This document shows positions 52,032-59,751 of a stretch of 64,000 nt of DNA, piece after piece. A model generated the notes under the pieces. The model searched no databases. It saw only the letters and a list, made by a program, of their open reading frames with translations, and had not been told where the DNA came from. The translations under genes were made by a program, and so were the position numbers. Position 1 is the first letter of the stretch. Each line of letters starts with the position of its first letter. The DNA comes from Duganella levis (GTDB lineage Bacteria; Pseudomonadota; Gammaproteobacteria; Burkholderiales; Burkholderiaceae_D), in the NCBI RefSeq assembly GCF_009857605.1, contig NZ_WWCT01000002.1, positions 372,001 to 436,000 on the forward strand, in the 5' to 3' direction.

Positions 52032-53939
52032 GTGGTTCAAGACGTTGCATCCGCAGCGCCAGCCGCCGGCTCGGAGCCAGAAGCTCCCGGTCCCGGCTTG
52101 CCTATTGGTTTAGTGAAGCGTGCGGACGGAATTTATATCGATGTGGGCATGAGCAAGCCGGCGCTGACGGCGGCGGTGACGCACGTGTTCCAGTCCGGCG
52201 GTTACTTCGCCGGTCTCGATTACGCCGCGCTGATGCAGGCGCTGTATGGCGTCGGCCCCGACCTCGGCGAAGTGCAGGCGCTGCGCCTGGCCGATGCCGT
52301 GCAGGTGTTTGACGGCGTCCGTCTGGCGCTGTACAAGAATCCCAAAATCAGCCTGTCCTATGCCGAGTACACCTTCCAGCCGCTATTCCTGGACGAGATC
52401 ACACTGCCCGACGGCACCGTGATTCCGGAACGCCCGGCGTATCTGGATATCGATGAATTCATCGCCGATATGTGGAACAAGGGTATCCGCTTCGGCATCG
52501 ACGTGGCGGCGGTGAAGGCTGCCATGGCCTCGCCCAAGGCCGACCGCATCACCTTCGCCACCGACCTGGAACCGGAAGACGGCAAGGACGCCTTCGTGGT
52601 GGAAGTCTCGTCCGACCTGCACCGCAGCGATGCGCCCAAGGCGCGTGCCGACGGCCGCATCGACCTGCAAAGCTTCCAGAACCGCTTCCCGCAGATTAAG
52701 GCCGAAGTACGGCTGCTGAAGAAGGAGCCGTCGGTGCCAGGACTGCCGGGCTTCGACCTGGCAGGCCGCAGGACCGAGCCGGCGCCGCCCAAGGATTTGA
52801 CGCTGCGCTTTCTGGCCGGCGAGGGCACCGAGGCGAAAACCTTCGACGATGGCGAATACCTTGTCTCCACGCGCGAAGGTTTTTTAAGCGTGGACGCCAA
52901 GTCCAACCGCATTTCCATCACCGATAAAATCATCAGCCTGGAAGGCGTCAGCGGCCGCACCACCGGTAACCTGCAACTGGCTGGCGCCTATGAGGAATAC
53001 GGCGACGTGCAGGAGCAGCGCGATGTCACCGGCTCCGACATCACGGTGCATGGCAACGTCTATGGCAATATCCATTCGCGCGGCGGCACGGTGGTGCTGG
53101 ACAAGAACCTGGTCAGCGGCAGTGTGCATAACGTAGCTGGCAATATCAACATCGCCGGCGTGGCGTCCAATTCGGTGATCCATGCGGTGAATGGCGCGAT
53201 CACCATCCAGCGCGCCGAGAACTGCGTGATCTCCGGCGTCAACGTCACGGTGGAAGAAGCCTCCAACTGCGAAATCATCGGCGACGTCGTGCTGATTTCG
53301 GTGGCCGAAGGCTGCGCTATCGCCGGCCGCAACGTCGAGGTGGAAAGCGCCGGTCCCCGTCGCCGCACCGAGATGATCATCTATGTGCTGGTGAAGGATG
53401 TGACGCAGTTCGACCAGGAGATCGCTGAGCTGGAGGCACGCGTGGCCGCTTTCGCCCAGGCCAACGCCGACAGCCAGCAGGAGATCGACCGCATCTCGGC
53501 GCTGCCGGACGTGCGCCGCTATCTGGCGCTGGCGGCCAAGCTGCGCACGCAGGAACTGGTGCTGACGCCGGAGCAGGGCCAGTTCCTGCGCAAGATCGCC
53601 ACGGCGGTGGCGGAAGAGATCAAAGCCATCCAGAAGCACAAGCTGGATTGGCAGGTCGGCCAGACCCAGCACACGCTGCTGAGTGAGCGGCTGGCGCGGG
53701 TGATCGAGCAGAAGGTGGAGGCGGCCGGCATTGCCCGCTGCGGCCTGCACATGGCCAGCGGCGAGACGCTGGTGCGCACCATGCCGTTCGTTGCCGACAC
53801 GGCGGCGCTGCGGCAGCTGCCGCCCAAGGATCTGAAGCAGCGCCTGCGCGGCACGCCGACCGGCGGCCAGTTGCTGTTTGCCGACAGTGCCGGCTCACTG
53901 GACTGGCATCTGAATCCGCGCCTGCGGCCCACGCCTTAA
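52032..53939 (+). CDS. DUF342/FapA family protein, copy 1
   Basis: 635 residues starting at a GTG with GGAGG seven bases upstream. N-terminal domain about 1-270, then a parallel beta-helix region (about 300-450) with short imperfect repeats such as ITVHGNVYGNI, NINIAGVASNS and GCAIAGRNVEVE. A coiled coil follows (about 455-560) and a small C-terminal domain. The family (FapA, DUF342) contains polymerisation or scaffold proteins; Vibrio FapA affects the polar flagellum and glucose-dependent swarming. No flagellar genes are near. The next gene is a paralogue. Confidence 0.88.
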   Translation: MVQDVASAAPAAGSEPEAPGPGLPIGLVKRADGIYIDVGMSKPALTAAVTHVFQSGGYFAGLDYAALMQALYGVGPDLGEVQALRLADAVQVFDGVRLALYKNPKISLSYAEYTFQPLFLDEITLPDGTVIPERPAYLDIDEFIADMWNKGIRFGIDVAAVKAAMASPKADRITFATDLEPEDGKDAFVVEVSSDLHRSDAPKARADGRIDLQSFQNRFPQIKAEVRLLKKEPSVPGLPGFDLAGRRTEPAPPKDLTLRFLAGEGTEAKTFDDGEYLVSTREGFLSVDAKSNRISITDKIISLEGVSGRTTGNLQLAGAYEEYGDVQEQRDVTGSDITVHGNVYGNIHSRGGTVVLDKNLVSGSVHNVAGNINIAGVASNSVIHAVNGAITIQRAENCVISGVNVTVEEASNCEIIGDVVLISVAEGCAIAGRNVEVESAGPRRRTEMIIYVLVKDVTQFDQEIAELEARVAAFAQANADSQQEIDRISALPDVRRYLALAAKLRTQELVLTPEQGQFLRKIATAVAEEIKAIQKHKLDWQVGQTQHTLLSERLARVIEQKVEAAGIARCGLHMASGETLVRTMPFVADTAALRQLPPKDLKQRLRGTPTGGQLLFADSAGSLDWHLNPRLRPTP

Positions 53940-54050
53940 TGCGGCTGGCGCAAGCCCGGCGTAACATGCTAATCTTGGGCTAACATCAAAAAGTGAAGGG
54001 GACGCGCCATGGCGCGCCGGCCCGACGTACATCTTCCTGGGGATTAGACT

Positions 54051-55916
54051 GTGTCAGACGACGCTACGGCGCTGGAACCAACTGCGGAAGGCGATCTCCC
54101 GACAGCGATCGTCAAGCGCGCCGACGGCATCTTCTTCAAGGGCGATGCGTCGGCCGTGGCTTGCGCCCTGGCGGCCAGCCAGGTCTTCATGGGCAGCGCC
54201 TATTTCGCCGGGCTGGATTACGCGGTGTTCAGCAAGATGCTGTACAACGTTGGCCCGGACCTGCCGGAAACCCTGCGCGACCAGCCGCTGCTGCGCTTTG
54301 CCGACGCCATCGAACCATTCCACGCGCCGCGCCGCGCCTTGTACAAGACCGTCAAGGTCATCAACGGCGAGGCCGAATACTACTTCGAGCCGGTGTTCTT
54401 CGACGTCCCTGATATGCCACCGCAACCGGCGCGCCTGAACTTCGACGAATTCGTCGCCGATATGTGGGTCAAGGGCATCCGCTTCGGCATCGACGCGCCG
54501 GCGGTGCGCGACGTGATTGCCACCGGGAGGCTGGCGCGCATCATCGTCGCGCGGCGCCTGAACGCGGTGCCGGGCAAGGATGCTGCCATCGTTGAAGTCT
54601 CGCAGGATATCCACCGCAGCAATGCGCCCAAGGACATGGGCGACGGCCGGTTGGACCTGCAATCGTTCCAGAACCGCTTCCCGCAGGTGAAGCCGAACGT
54701 CAAGCTGCTGCGCAAGATGCCGCTCGCGGCGGGCGTGCGCGGGTATGAGTTGTCAGGACTGGTGCTGGAGCCGCCGCTGCCTAAGGATATCGAACTGGCC
54801 AGCGTGGCCGGCGACGGCACGGTGATTGAGAACCTGCGCGGCGGCGAATTCCTGGTGTCGGCGGTCGAAGGTTTTTTGAGCGTGGACCCGGCCAGCAAGC
54901 GGCTGTCGATCGGGCCCAAGATCATCAGCCGCGAAGGCGTGAGCGCGCGCACCACCGGCAATCTGCAGCTGACCGGCGAGTATGAGGAATTCGGCGACGT
55001 CCAGGAACAGCGCCTGGTCGACGGCGGCAACATCACCATCCACGGCGACGTGTTCGGGAATATCGTCTCGCGCGGCGGCGATGTGCTGCTGAGTAAAAAC
55101 CTGATGGGCGGCACCGTCACCAATGCCGATGGCGCGATCCGCGTGCGCGGCGTGGCCTCCGGCGCGGTGCTGCAAACCAGGCGCGGCGAGGTGGCCCTGA
55201 CGCGCGCCGAGAGCTGCATCATCTCCGGCAGCCGGGTGGTGATCGGCGAGGCCAGTAACTGCGAGATCATGGCCGATGAAGTGGTCATCAAGGTGGCGGA
55301 AGGCTGCGCCATCGCCGCCCGCAAGATCGAGATCGTGCACGCCGGTCCGCGCAAGCAGAACGAGATGCTGCTGTACGCGCTGGTGCCGGACACCACGAAG
55401 TTCGACAAGAAGATCGCCGAGTTGCAGCCCAAGGTGCAGCACGCGGCGCGCGAAGCGGATGCACGCAAGGCCGAAATGGATACCATCACCGGCCAGACCG
55501 AAGTGCGCAACTACCTGACGCTGGCCACGCGCGTGCGCAAGCGCGAGGTGGTGCTGACGCCGGAGCAGCTGCCGCTGTTCCAGAAGATGGCGGAGGCGGT
55601 CGGCCCGTCGCTGCGCCAGGTGGCGAAGATTTCGCTGGCGATCAAGGCGGCGCAGGTGCAGCAGGAACAGGCGCAGGGCGAGGTCGATCAGGTGCAGCGC
55701 CAGAAGGCCGCGCTGATACGCGGCTCGCGCTGCACGGTGGAGCTGATCACCGGCGACGTGCTGCTGCGGACCATGAGCTTTGTGCCGGGCGAACCGCCGC
55801 CATACGACCGGCCGGCCAAGGAACTGAAAGCCAAGGTGCGCACCGCCACGCCGGGCATGACGGTGCTGCACTCAGGCCCGGTGGGGGCGATCAATTGGGC
55901 GCCGTACGTGGAGTGA
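54051..55916 (+). CDS. DUF342/FapA family protein, copy 2
   Basis: 621 residues, also with a GTG start (weak GGGGAT upstream), 111 bases after copy 1. The domain order is the same, and many blocks are shared with copy 1 (FAGLDYA, FIADMWNKGIRFGID versus FVADMWVKGIRFGID, LQSFQNRFPQ, REGVSARTTGNLQL, EGCAIAARKIE, VLTPEQ). The two arose by tandem duplication and have diverged clearly, so they may form a heteromer. The last 26 bases overlap the end of the convergent M23 peptidase gene. The function is inferred only from the family. Confidence 0.88.
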   Translation: MSDDATALEPTAEGDLPTAIVKRADGIFFKGDASAVACALAASQVFMGSAYFAGLDYAVFSKMLYNVGPDLPETLRDQPLLRFADAIEPFHAPRRALYKTVKVINGEAEYYFEPVFFDVPDMPPQPARLNFDEFVADMWVKGIRFGIDAPAVRDVIATGRLARIIVARRLNAVPGKDAAIVEVSQDIHRSNAPKDMGDGRLDLQSFQNRFPQVKPNVKLLRKMPLAAGVRGYELSGLVLEPPLPKDIELASVAGDGTVIENLRGGEFLVSAVEGFLSVDPASKRLSIGPKIISREGVSARTTGNLQLTGEYEEFGDVQEQRLVDGGNITIHGDVFGNIVSRGGDVLLSKNLMGGTVTNADGAIRVRGVASGAVLQTRRGEVALTRAESCIISGSRVVIGEASNCEIMADEVVIKVAEGCAIAARKIEIVHAGPRKQNEMLLYALVPDTTKFDKKIAELQPKVQHAAREADARKAEMDTITGQTEVRNYLTLATRVRKREVVLTPEQLPLFQKMAEAVGPSLRQVAKISLAIKAAQVQQEQAQGEVDQVQRQKAALIRGSRCTVELITGDVLLRTMSFVPGEPPPYDRPAKELKAKVRTATPGMTVLHSGPVGAINWAPYVE

Positions 55917-56991
55917 AGCCGACCACGGCGCCGTCGGGTGGATACTCGGCGCTGCGGCGCTGGCCGTTCAGCTGGAAGGCGTCGATCACGTAAGGCAGGC
56001 CTTCACCGCTCATGAAGTCGGCGCTGTTGGATACCTGAAAATGCAGGTGCGGCACGCGCGCGTCGCCTGAGATGCCAACCTGCGCCACCGGCTGGCCGCG
56101 TCGCACCCGGTCGCCGGCTCTGACCTTGACGCTGCCGGGCCGCAGGTGCGCGTACTGCGCATACTGGCCGTCACCCAAGTCGATCACGATGAAATTGCCG
56201 GCCAGTTTATCCATCGTCATTGGCACTGCCGGCGTGAAGCCGGCGCTGGTGCGTGGCACGTTGTCCGGCGCGTCGTTGCGGGCGGCGATCACCATGCCGT
56301 CGGCCACCGCCAGCACTTCCGCGCCGTAGGCCAGGTGCGCGTGGGCGTCGCGCGGATCGCCCTTGTAGGGTTGGCCGTCCTGATACTTCTTCCAGTCGAT
56401 GGCGTAGCGGCGCGTGTTGTAGGCCAGGCCGCCGGCGACGAATACGCCGGTGCGGTGATGCGACTCCAGGCTGGGGCCATTGTCGGCGCTCCAACCGGGG
56501 CCGCTCAACGGTGGACCCAGCGTTTTCAATTGTGTGGTGTGGGTGCCGATCAGTGGGCCATCGGCATAGCCGTCGCCAAGCAGCACGCGGTTGCGCAGCC
56601 CCTGCGGCACGGCGGCGCCGTCAAACGCCAGGCAGAGAAAGACCACGGCCGTGCCGCCGCTGCCATATTGCTGCATGCGGCTCTTGAGTTGCGCCTCGCT
56701 GACGCTGGCCAGCAGCTTGCCCTGGTCGCTGATGACTTCCACGCCCTTGACCGGCAGCGGCTGGTCCGCATACGTGTGCAGGTGCAGTTCATATAGCAGC
56801 AGGTTGCGGCCTTCAATGGGGAAAGCCGTCGGCGGTTGCGGTGTGCGGATCTCCAGCTGGACCGGCGGGAAGGCGGGTTGGCGGATCTGTGCGGCCGGCG
56901 GTGCTGCGGGGATGTCGTCGCAGCCCTGGGGCATGGCGGCGTGTGCCGAGGCGATGGTGCAGCACAGTACAGCAAGGGTTTTGATCGACAT
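55891..56991 (-). CDS. M23 family metallopeptidase (LytM/peptidase M23)
   Basis: 366-residue exported protein with a signal peptide (cleaved near AHA-A). The C-terminal LytM-like domain (about 180-350) shows RRYAIDWKK, the QYAHLRPGSV block and PHLHFQVS. The second and third motifs are intact. At the first Zn-ligand position (HxxxD) an Arg replaces His in RYAID, as in a subgroup with RYAID-type motifs. Members cut glycine-rich or peptidoglycan peptides, or act as amidase activators. The 3' end overlaps the end of the fapA-like copy 2 by 26 bases, convergent. Confidence 0.85.
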   Translation of the reverse strand: MSIKTLAVLCCTIASAHAAMPQGCDDIPAAPPAAQIRQPAFPPVQLEIRTPQPPTAFPIEGRNLLLYELHLHTYADQPLPVKGVEVISDQGKLLASVSEAQLKSRMQQYGSGGTAVVFLCLAFDGAAVPQGLRNRVLLGDGYADGPLIGTHTTQLKTLGPPLSGPGWSADNGPSLESHHRTGVFVAGGLAYNTRRYAIDWKKYQDGQPYKGDPRDAHAHLAYGAEVLAVADGMVIAARNDAPDNVPRTSAGFTPAVPMTMDKLAGNFIVIDLGDGQYAQYAHLRPGSVKVRAGDRVRRGQPVAQVGISGDARVPHLHFQVSNSADFMSGEGLPYVIDAFQLNGQRRSAEYPPDGAVVGFTPRTAPN

Positions 56992-57063
56992 GGCCTGGCC
57001 GGTGGACTAAAGCAGGCATCTTAGAATCCGGCCGGGTACCGAGACTGCCAATTTGCGATGAAT

Positions 57064-57954
57064 TTATGCCAGCACCAGTGCGGCCAGCAGCTCGCGCGCG
57101 TAGCCGGGCAGCGCGGCTTCGTCGCGCACGCAGACCAGCAGTTTGCGGTCAGCCCAGGCGTCGCTCAGCTTGACGATGCGCAGTTCGTCCGGGCTGCGGC
57201 GGGCGGCGGTTTCGGGCAGCAGCGCCAGGCCGGCGCCGCTGGCGGCCATGCGGGCCATCGCTTCAAAGCTGCGCAGGCGGATCTTGCAGTGCAGCCGGCG
57301 GCCCAGCCGCGCCGCTTGTTCGGCCACTTGCTGCTGAAAGGCGCTGTCGCCGGCCAGTCCGATAAAGTCGTGGTCCAGCGCATCGGCAAACGCCAGGTGG
57401 CGCCTGTGGCCGAGCGTGTGCGCCAGCGGATGGCTGCGCGCCATCGCCAGCACCAGCGGGTCGTCGCGGAAGGGGAAGGTTTGCAGCGCGGCGTGGTCCA
57501 CTGCATCCGAGATGATGCCGATGTCCGCCACGCCGTCGGCCAGCGCCTGCACGATGTCACGGCTCAGGCGCTCTTCCAGGTTGATGCTCAGTTGTGGATG
57601 CGTTTTCAGGAACGCCGCCAGCGCGTCCGGCAGGAACTCGGTCATGGCGGAGGTATTGCACAGCAGCCGCACCTGGCCTTTCAAGCCGGTAGCGAATTGC
57701 GCCAGGTCGGCGTGCATGTCCTCCACCTGGCGGGTAATGGCACGCGCATGCTGTAGCAGCGTGCGTCCGGCCTCGGTGGGTTCGGCGCCGCGCCGGCCGC
57801 GTTGCAGCAGTGGCACATTCAGCGCTTCCTCCATGCCGCGTACGCGGGCGCTGGCCGAGGGCAGCGCCATATGCGCCAACTGCGCGCCAGCCGTAATGCT
57901 GCCGCTGTCGGCGATATGGATGAACAGCTTAAGATCGGTCAGGTCGAAGCGCAT
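57064..57954 (-). CDS. LysR-family transcriptional regulator
   Basis: 296 residues: helix-turn-helix at about 4-60 (FIHIADSGSITAGAQLAHMALPSASARVRGMEEALNVPLL), then an effector domain. Divergent from the TauE/SafE permease gene across 68 bases, so it probably controls that permease. The signal may be the permease substrate. Confidence 0.93.
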   Translation of the reverse strand: MRFDLTDLKLFIHIADSGSITAGAQLAHMALPSASARVRGMEEALNVPLLQRGRRGAEPTEAGRTLLQHARAITRQVEDMHADLAQFATGLKGQVRLLCNTSAMTEFLPDALAAFLKTHPQLSINLEERLSRDIVQALADGVADIGIISDAVDHAALQTFPFRDDPLVLAMARSHPLAHTLGHRRHLAFADALDHDFIGLAGDSAFQQQVAEQAARLGRRLHCKIRLRSFEAMARMAASGAGLALLPETAARRSPDELRIVKLSDAWADRKLLVCVRDEAALPGYARELLAALVLA

Positions 57955-58022
57955 AGCCTATGGATAATCCGAAGTCTGCCTCAGTATATGCCAGATTTTC
58001 AACCATGGCGCGGGAGGGCACA

Positions 58023-58748
58023 ATGGCGCTCATGGATACCTTATTTATTACCGTTGTTTTCATCGTGGCAGGCCTGGTCAAGGGCGTTACCGGCATGGGC
58101 TTGCCGACCGTGGCGATCGCGCTGCTGTCGTTGCGCATGCCGCCGCTGTCCGCCGCCGCGCTGCTGATTGTGCCTTCGTCTGTGACGAATGTATGGCAAC
58201 TGGCGGCCGGCCCGTCCGTCTATCCGCTGTGGCAGCGCTTCAAATGGGTGATGCTGGCCATCTGCGTTGGCGTGGCGGCTGCCGGCTGGCTGGGCGCAGC
58301 GTCCTGGAGCGGGGCGGTGCTCGGGTTGGCGCTGGTGGGCTATGGCTTACTGGGGCTGAGCGGCTGGCGCGCGCAGGTGGCGGAGCGCCATCAGCGCTGG
58401 GCTGGTCCGCTGGCCGGCGCGGCGACGGGGCTGATGGCGGGCGTTACCGGCGTCTTTGTCATGCCGGTAGCGCCGTATCTGCAGGCGCTCAATCTGAACA
58501 AGGACGATCTGGTGCAGGCGCTGGGCATGGCTTTCACCATTGGCACACTGGCGCTGGCGGTGATGTTGACGCTGAATGGCACCTGGCATGCAACGGCGGC
58601 TGGCGCTTCGGTGCTGACCTTGATTCCTGCCGTCGCCGGCATGCAGCTGGGGCAATGGCTGCGCGACCGCATGCCGCCGGCCGTATTCCGGCGCTGTTTC
58701 TTTATCGCTTTGCTGGCACTGGGTGCGCACCAGCTGATCCGACTCTAA
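58023..58748 (+). CDS. TauE/SafE family permease
   Basis: 241 residues with about seven hydrophobic segments. The family hallmark GLVKGVTGMGLPTVAIALLSLRMPP is at the start and GLMAGVTGVFVMPVAPYLQAL in the second half. Members move sulfite, sulfoacetate and other organosulfur or carboxylate anions. GGGAGG lies five bases before the ATG at 58023, while the in-frame codons further upstream lack a site. Its stop shares CTAA with the convergent arfB stop. Confidence 0.9.
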   Translation: MALMDTLFITVVFIVAGLVKGVTGMGLPTVAIALLSLRMPPLSAAALLIVPSSVTNVWQLAAGPSVYPLWQRFKWVMLAICVGVAAAGWLGAASWSGAVLGLALVGYGLLGLSGWRAQVAERHQRWAGPLAGAATGLMAGVTGVFVMPVAPYLQALNLNKDDLVQALGMAFTIGTLALAVMLTLNGTWHATAAGASVLTLIPAVAGMQLGQWLRDRMPPAVFRRCFFIALLALGAHQLIRL

Positions 58749-59140
58749 AAATTGACTTTGCCGCGCATCTGTTTGCGTTCGCCGTCCTTGGCCTTGCCTT
58801 CGAGGCGGCGGCGTTGCGATCCCATGGTGGGCTTGGTGGCACGGCGGACGGCGGGCAGCACGGCCACGCTGTCGACCATCTCCTGCAGGCGGCGCAACGC
58901 GTCCTGCTTGTTGGCGCCCAGGCTGCGCGACTGCTGCGCCTTCATCACGACCACGCCTTCGCGCGTGAGGCGACTGTCGCGCAGGGCCAGCATGCGTTGC
59001 TTGATATGGTCGGGCAGCGACGACGCGGCGATGTCGAAGCGTACATGCACGGCGTTCGACACCTTGTTCACATTCTGCCCGCCCGGCCCCTGAGCGCGGA
59101 TGGCGGTGAATTCCACTTCATCGGGATTAATCTGGTTCAT
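58745..59140 (-). CDS. arfB: Alternative ribosome-rescue factor ArfB (peptidyl-tRNA hydrolase)
   Basis: 131 residues with the GGQ motif in AQGPGGQNVNKVSNAVHVRFD (about 17-38) and a basic C-terminal tail (KPTMGSQRRRLEGKAKDGERKQMRGK) that inserts into the empty mRNA channel. It hydrolyses peptidyl-tRNA on stalled non-stop ribosomes. Length and tail are normal for YaeJ/ArfB. The start at 59140 (MNQINPDEVEFTAIRAQG) is the family start; the upstream extension is not conserved. Confidence 0.94.
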   Translation of the reverse strand: MNQINPDEVEFTAIRAQGPGGQNVNKVSNAVHVRFDIAASSLPDHIKQRMLALRDSRLTREGVVVMKAQQSRSLGANKQDALRRLQEMVDSVAVLPAVRRATKPTMGSQRRRLEGKAKDGERKQMRGKVNF

Positions 59141-59254
59141 ACGGCGATTGTAGCAAACACGCCAACGCGCCGGGGAAGGTTGATGCCTGTCAACGCCGAT
59201 CGCGGCGCGCGCGGTTAGGATGGCACTTGCTGTTCTCCGAACGAAAGGATCAAC

Positions 59255-59734
59255 ATGTCTTCCTCGACCACGCAGGCCAGCGCCGCTGAGGCGCAGCAGT
59301 ATCTGGTATTCCGGCTCGGCGGACTCGATTACGCGCTGGATTTCAGCAAGGTGCAGGAATTGCGCCCGTTGCAGGCATTGGAGCGCTTCTCGTCGGATGA
59401 CGGCGAGATTATCAGCGGCGTGGTGGTGTCGCGCGGCGTGATCATGCCGATCGTCGATATGCGCATCGCCTTCGGCCCGCGCCCGCCGCAGCATGATCCG
59501 CTGACCGACGTGATTATTCTCAAGCTATCGAGTTGCGTGATGGGGATGGTGGTAGATGGCGTGACGGATATCGTCGCGCTGAAGCTCGATCAGGTGCAGC
59601 CGATTGCCGGCGCAGCGGCGGTGGACTATCTGATCGGACTGGGGGAGGTGGACGGGCGCCGTTTGATCGTGGTGGACATCGATAAGCTGATGTCCATCCG
59701 CAAAGTGCAATTCGGCGCCCGCCAGGCGGCCTAG
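59255..59734 (+). CDS. Stand-alone CheW-like coupling protein
   Basis: 159 residues, a single CheW domain (about 15-150): YLVFRLGGLDYALDFSKVQELRPL, GVVVSRGVIMPIVDMR and LIGLGEVDGRRLIVVDIDKLM. CheW couples receptors to CheA. No CheA or MCP lies in the window, though a CheB-CheR fusion is at 37238-39817, too far to be the same unit. AAGGA precedes the ATG. It converges on the ABC-F gene. Confidence 0.92.
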   Translation: MSSSTTQASAAEAQQYLVFRLGGLDYALDFSKVQELRPLQALERFSSDDGEIISGVVVSRGVIMPIVDMRIAFGPRPPQHDPLTDVIILKLSSCVMGMVVDGVTDIVALKLDQVQPIAGAAAVDYLIGLGEVDGRRLIVVDIDKLMSIRKVQFGARQAA

Positions 59735-59751
59735 CGGCTAAAGCTTAGCCG
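59735..59751. other. Short hairpin at the cheW/ABC-F convergent junction
   Basis: CGGCTAA (59735-59741) and TTAGCCG (59745-59751) form a perfect 7-bp hairpin directly after the CheW stop and across the stop of the ABC-F gene. No T-run follows on either side. It may serve as a weak shared 3' end. Confidence 0.4.

Noticed and set aside
52032-55916. Evidence for a flagellar operon
   Set aside because: The only link is the FapA name; no flagellar structural, export or regulatory gene is in the window.
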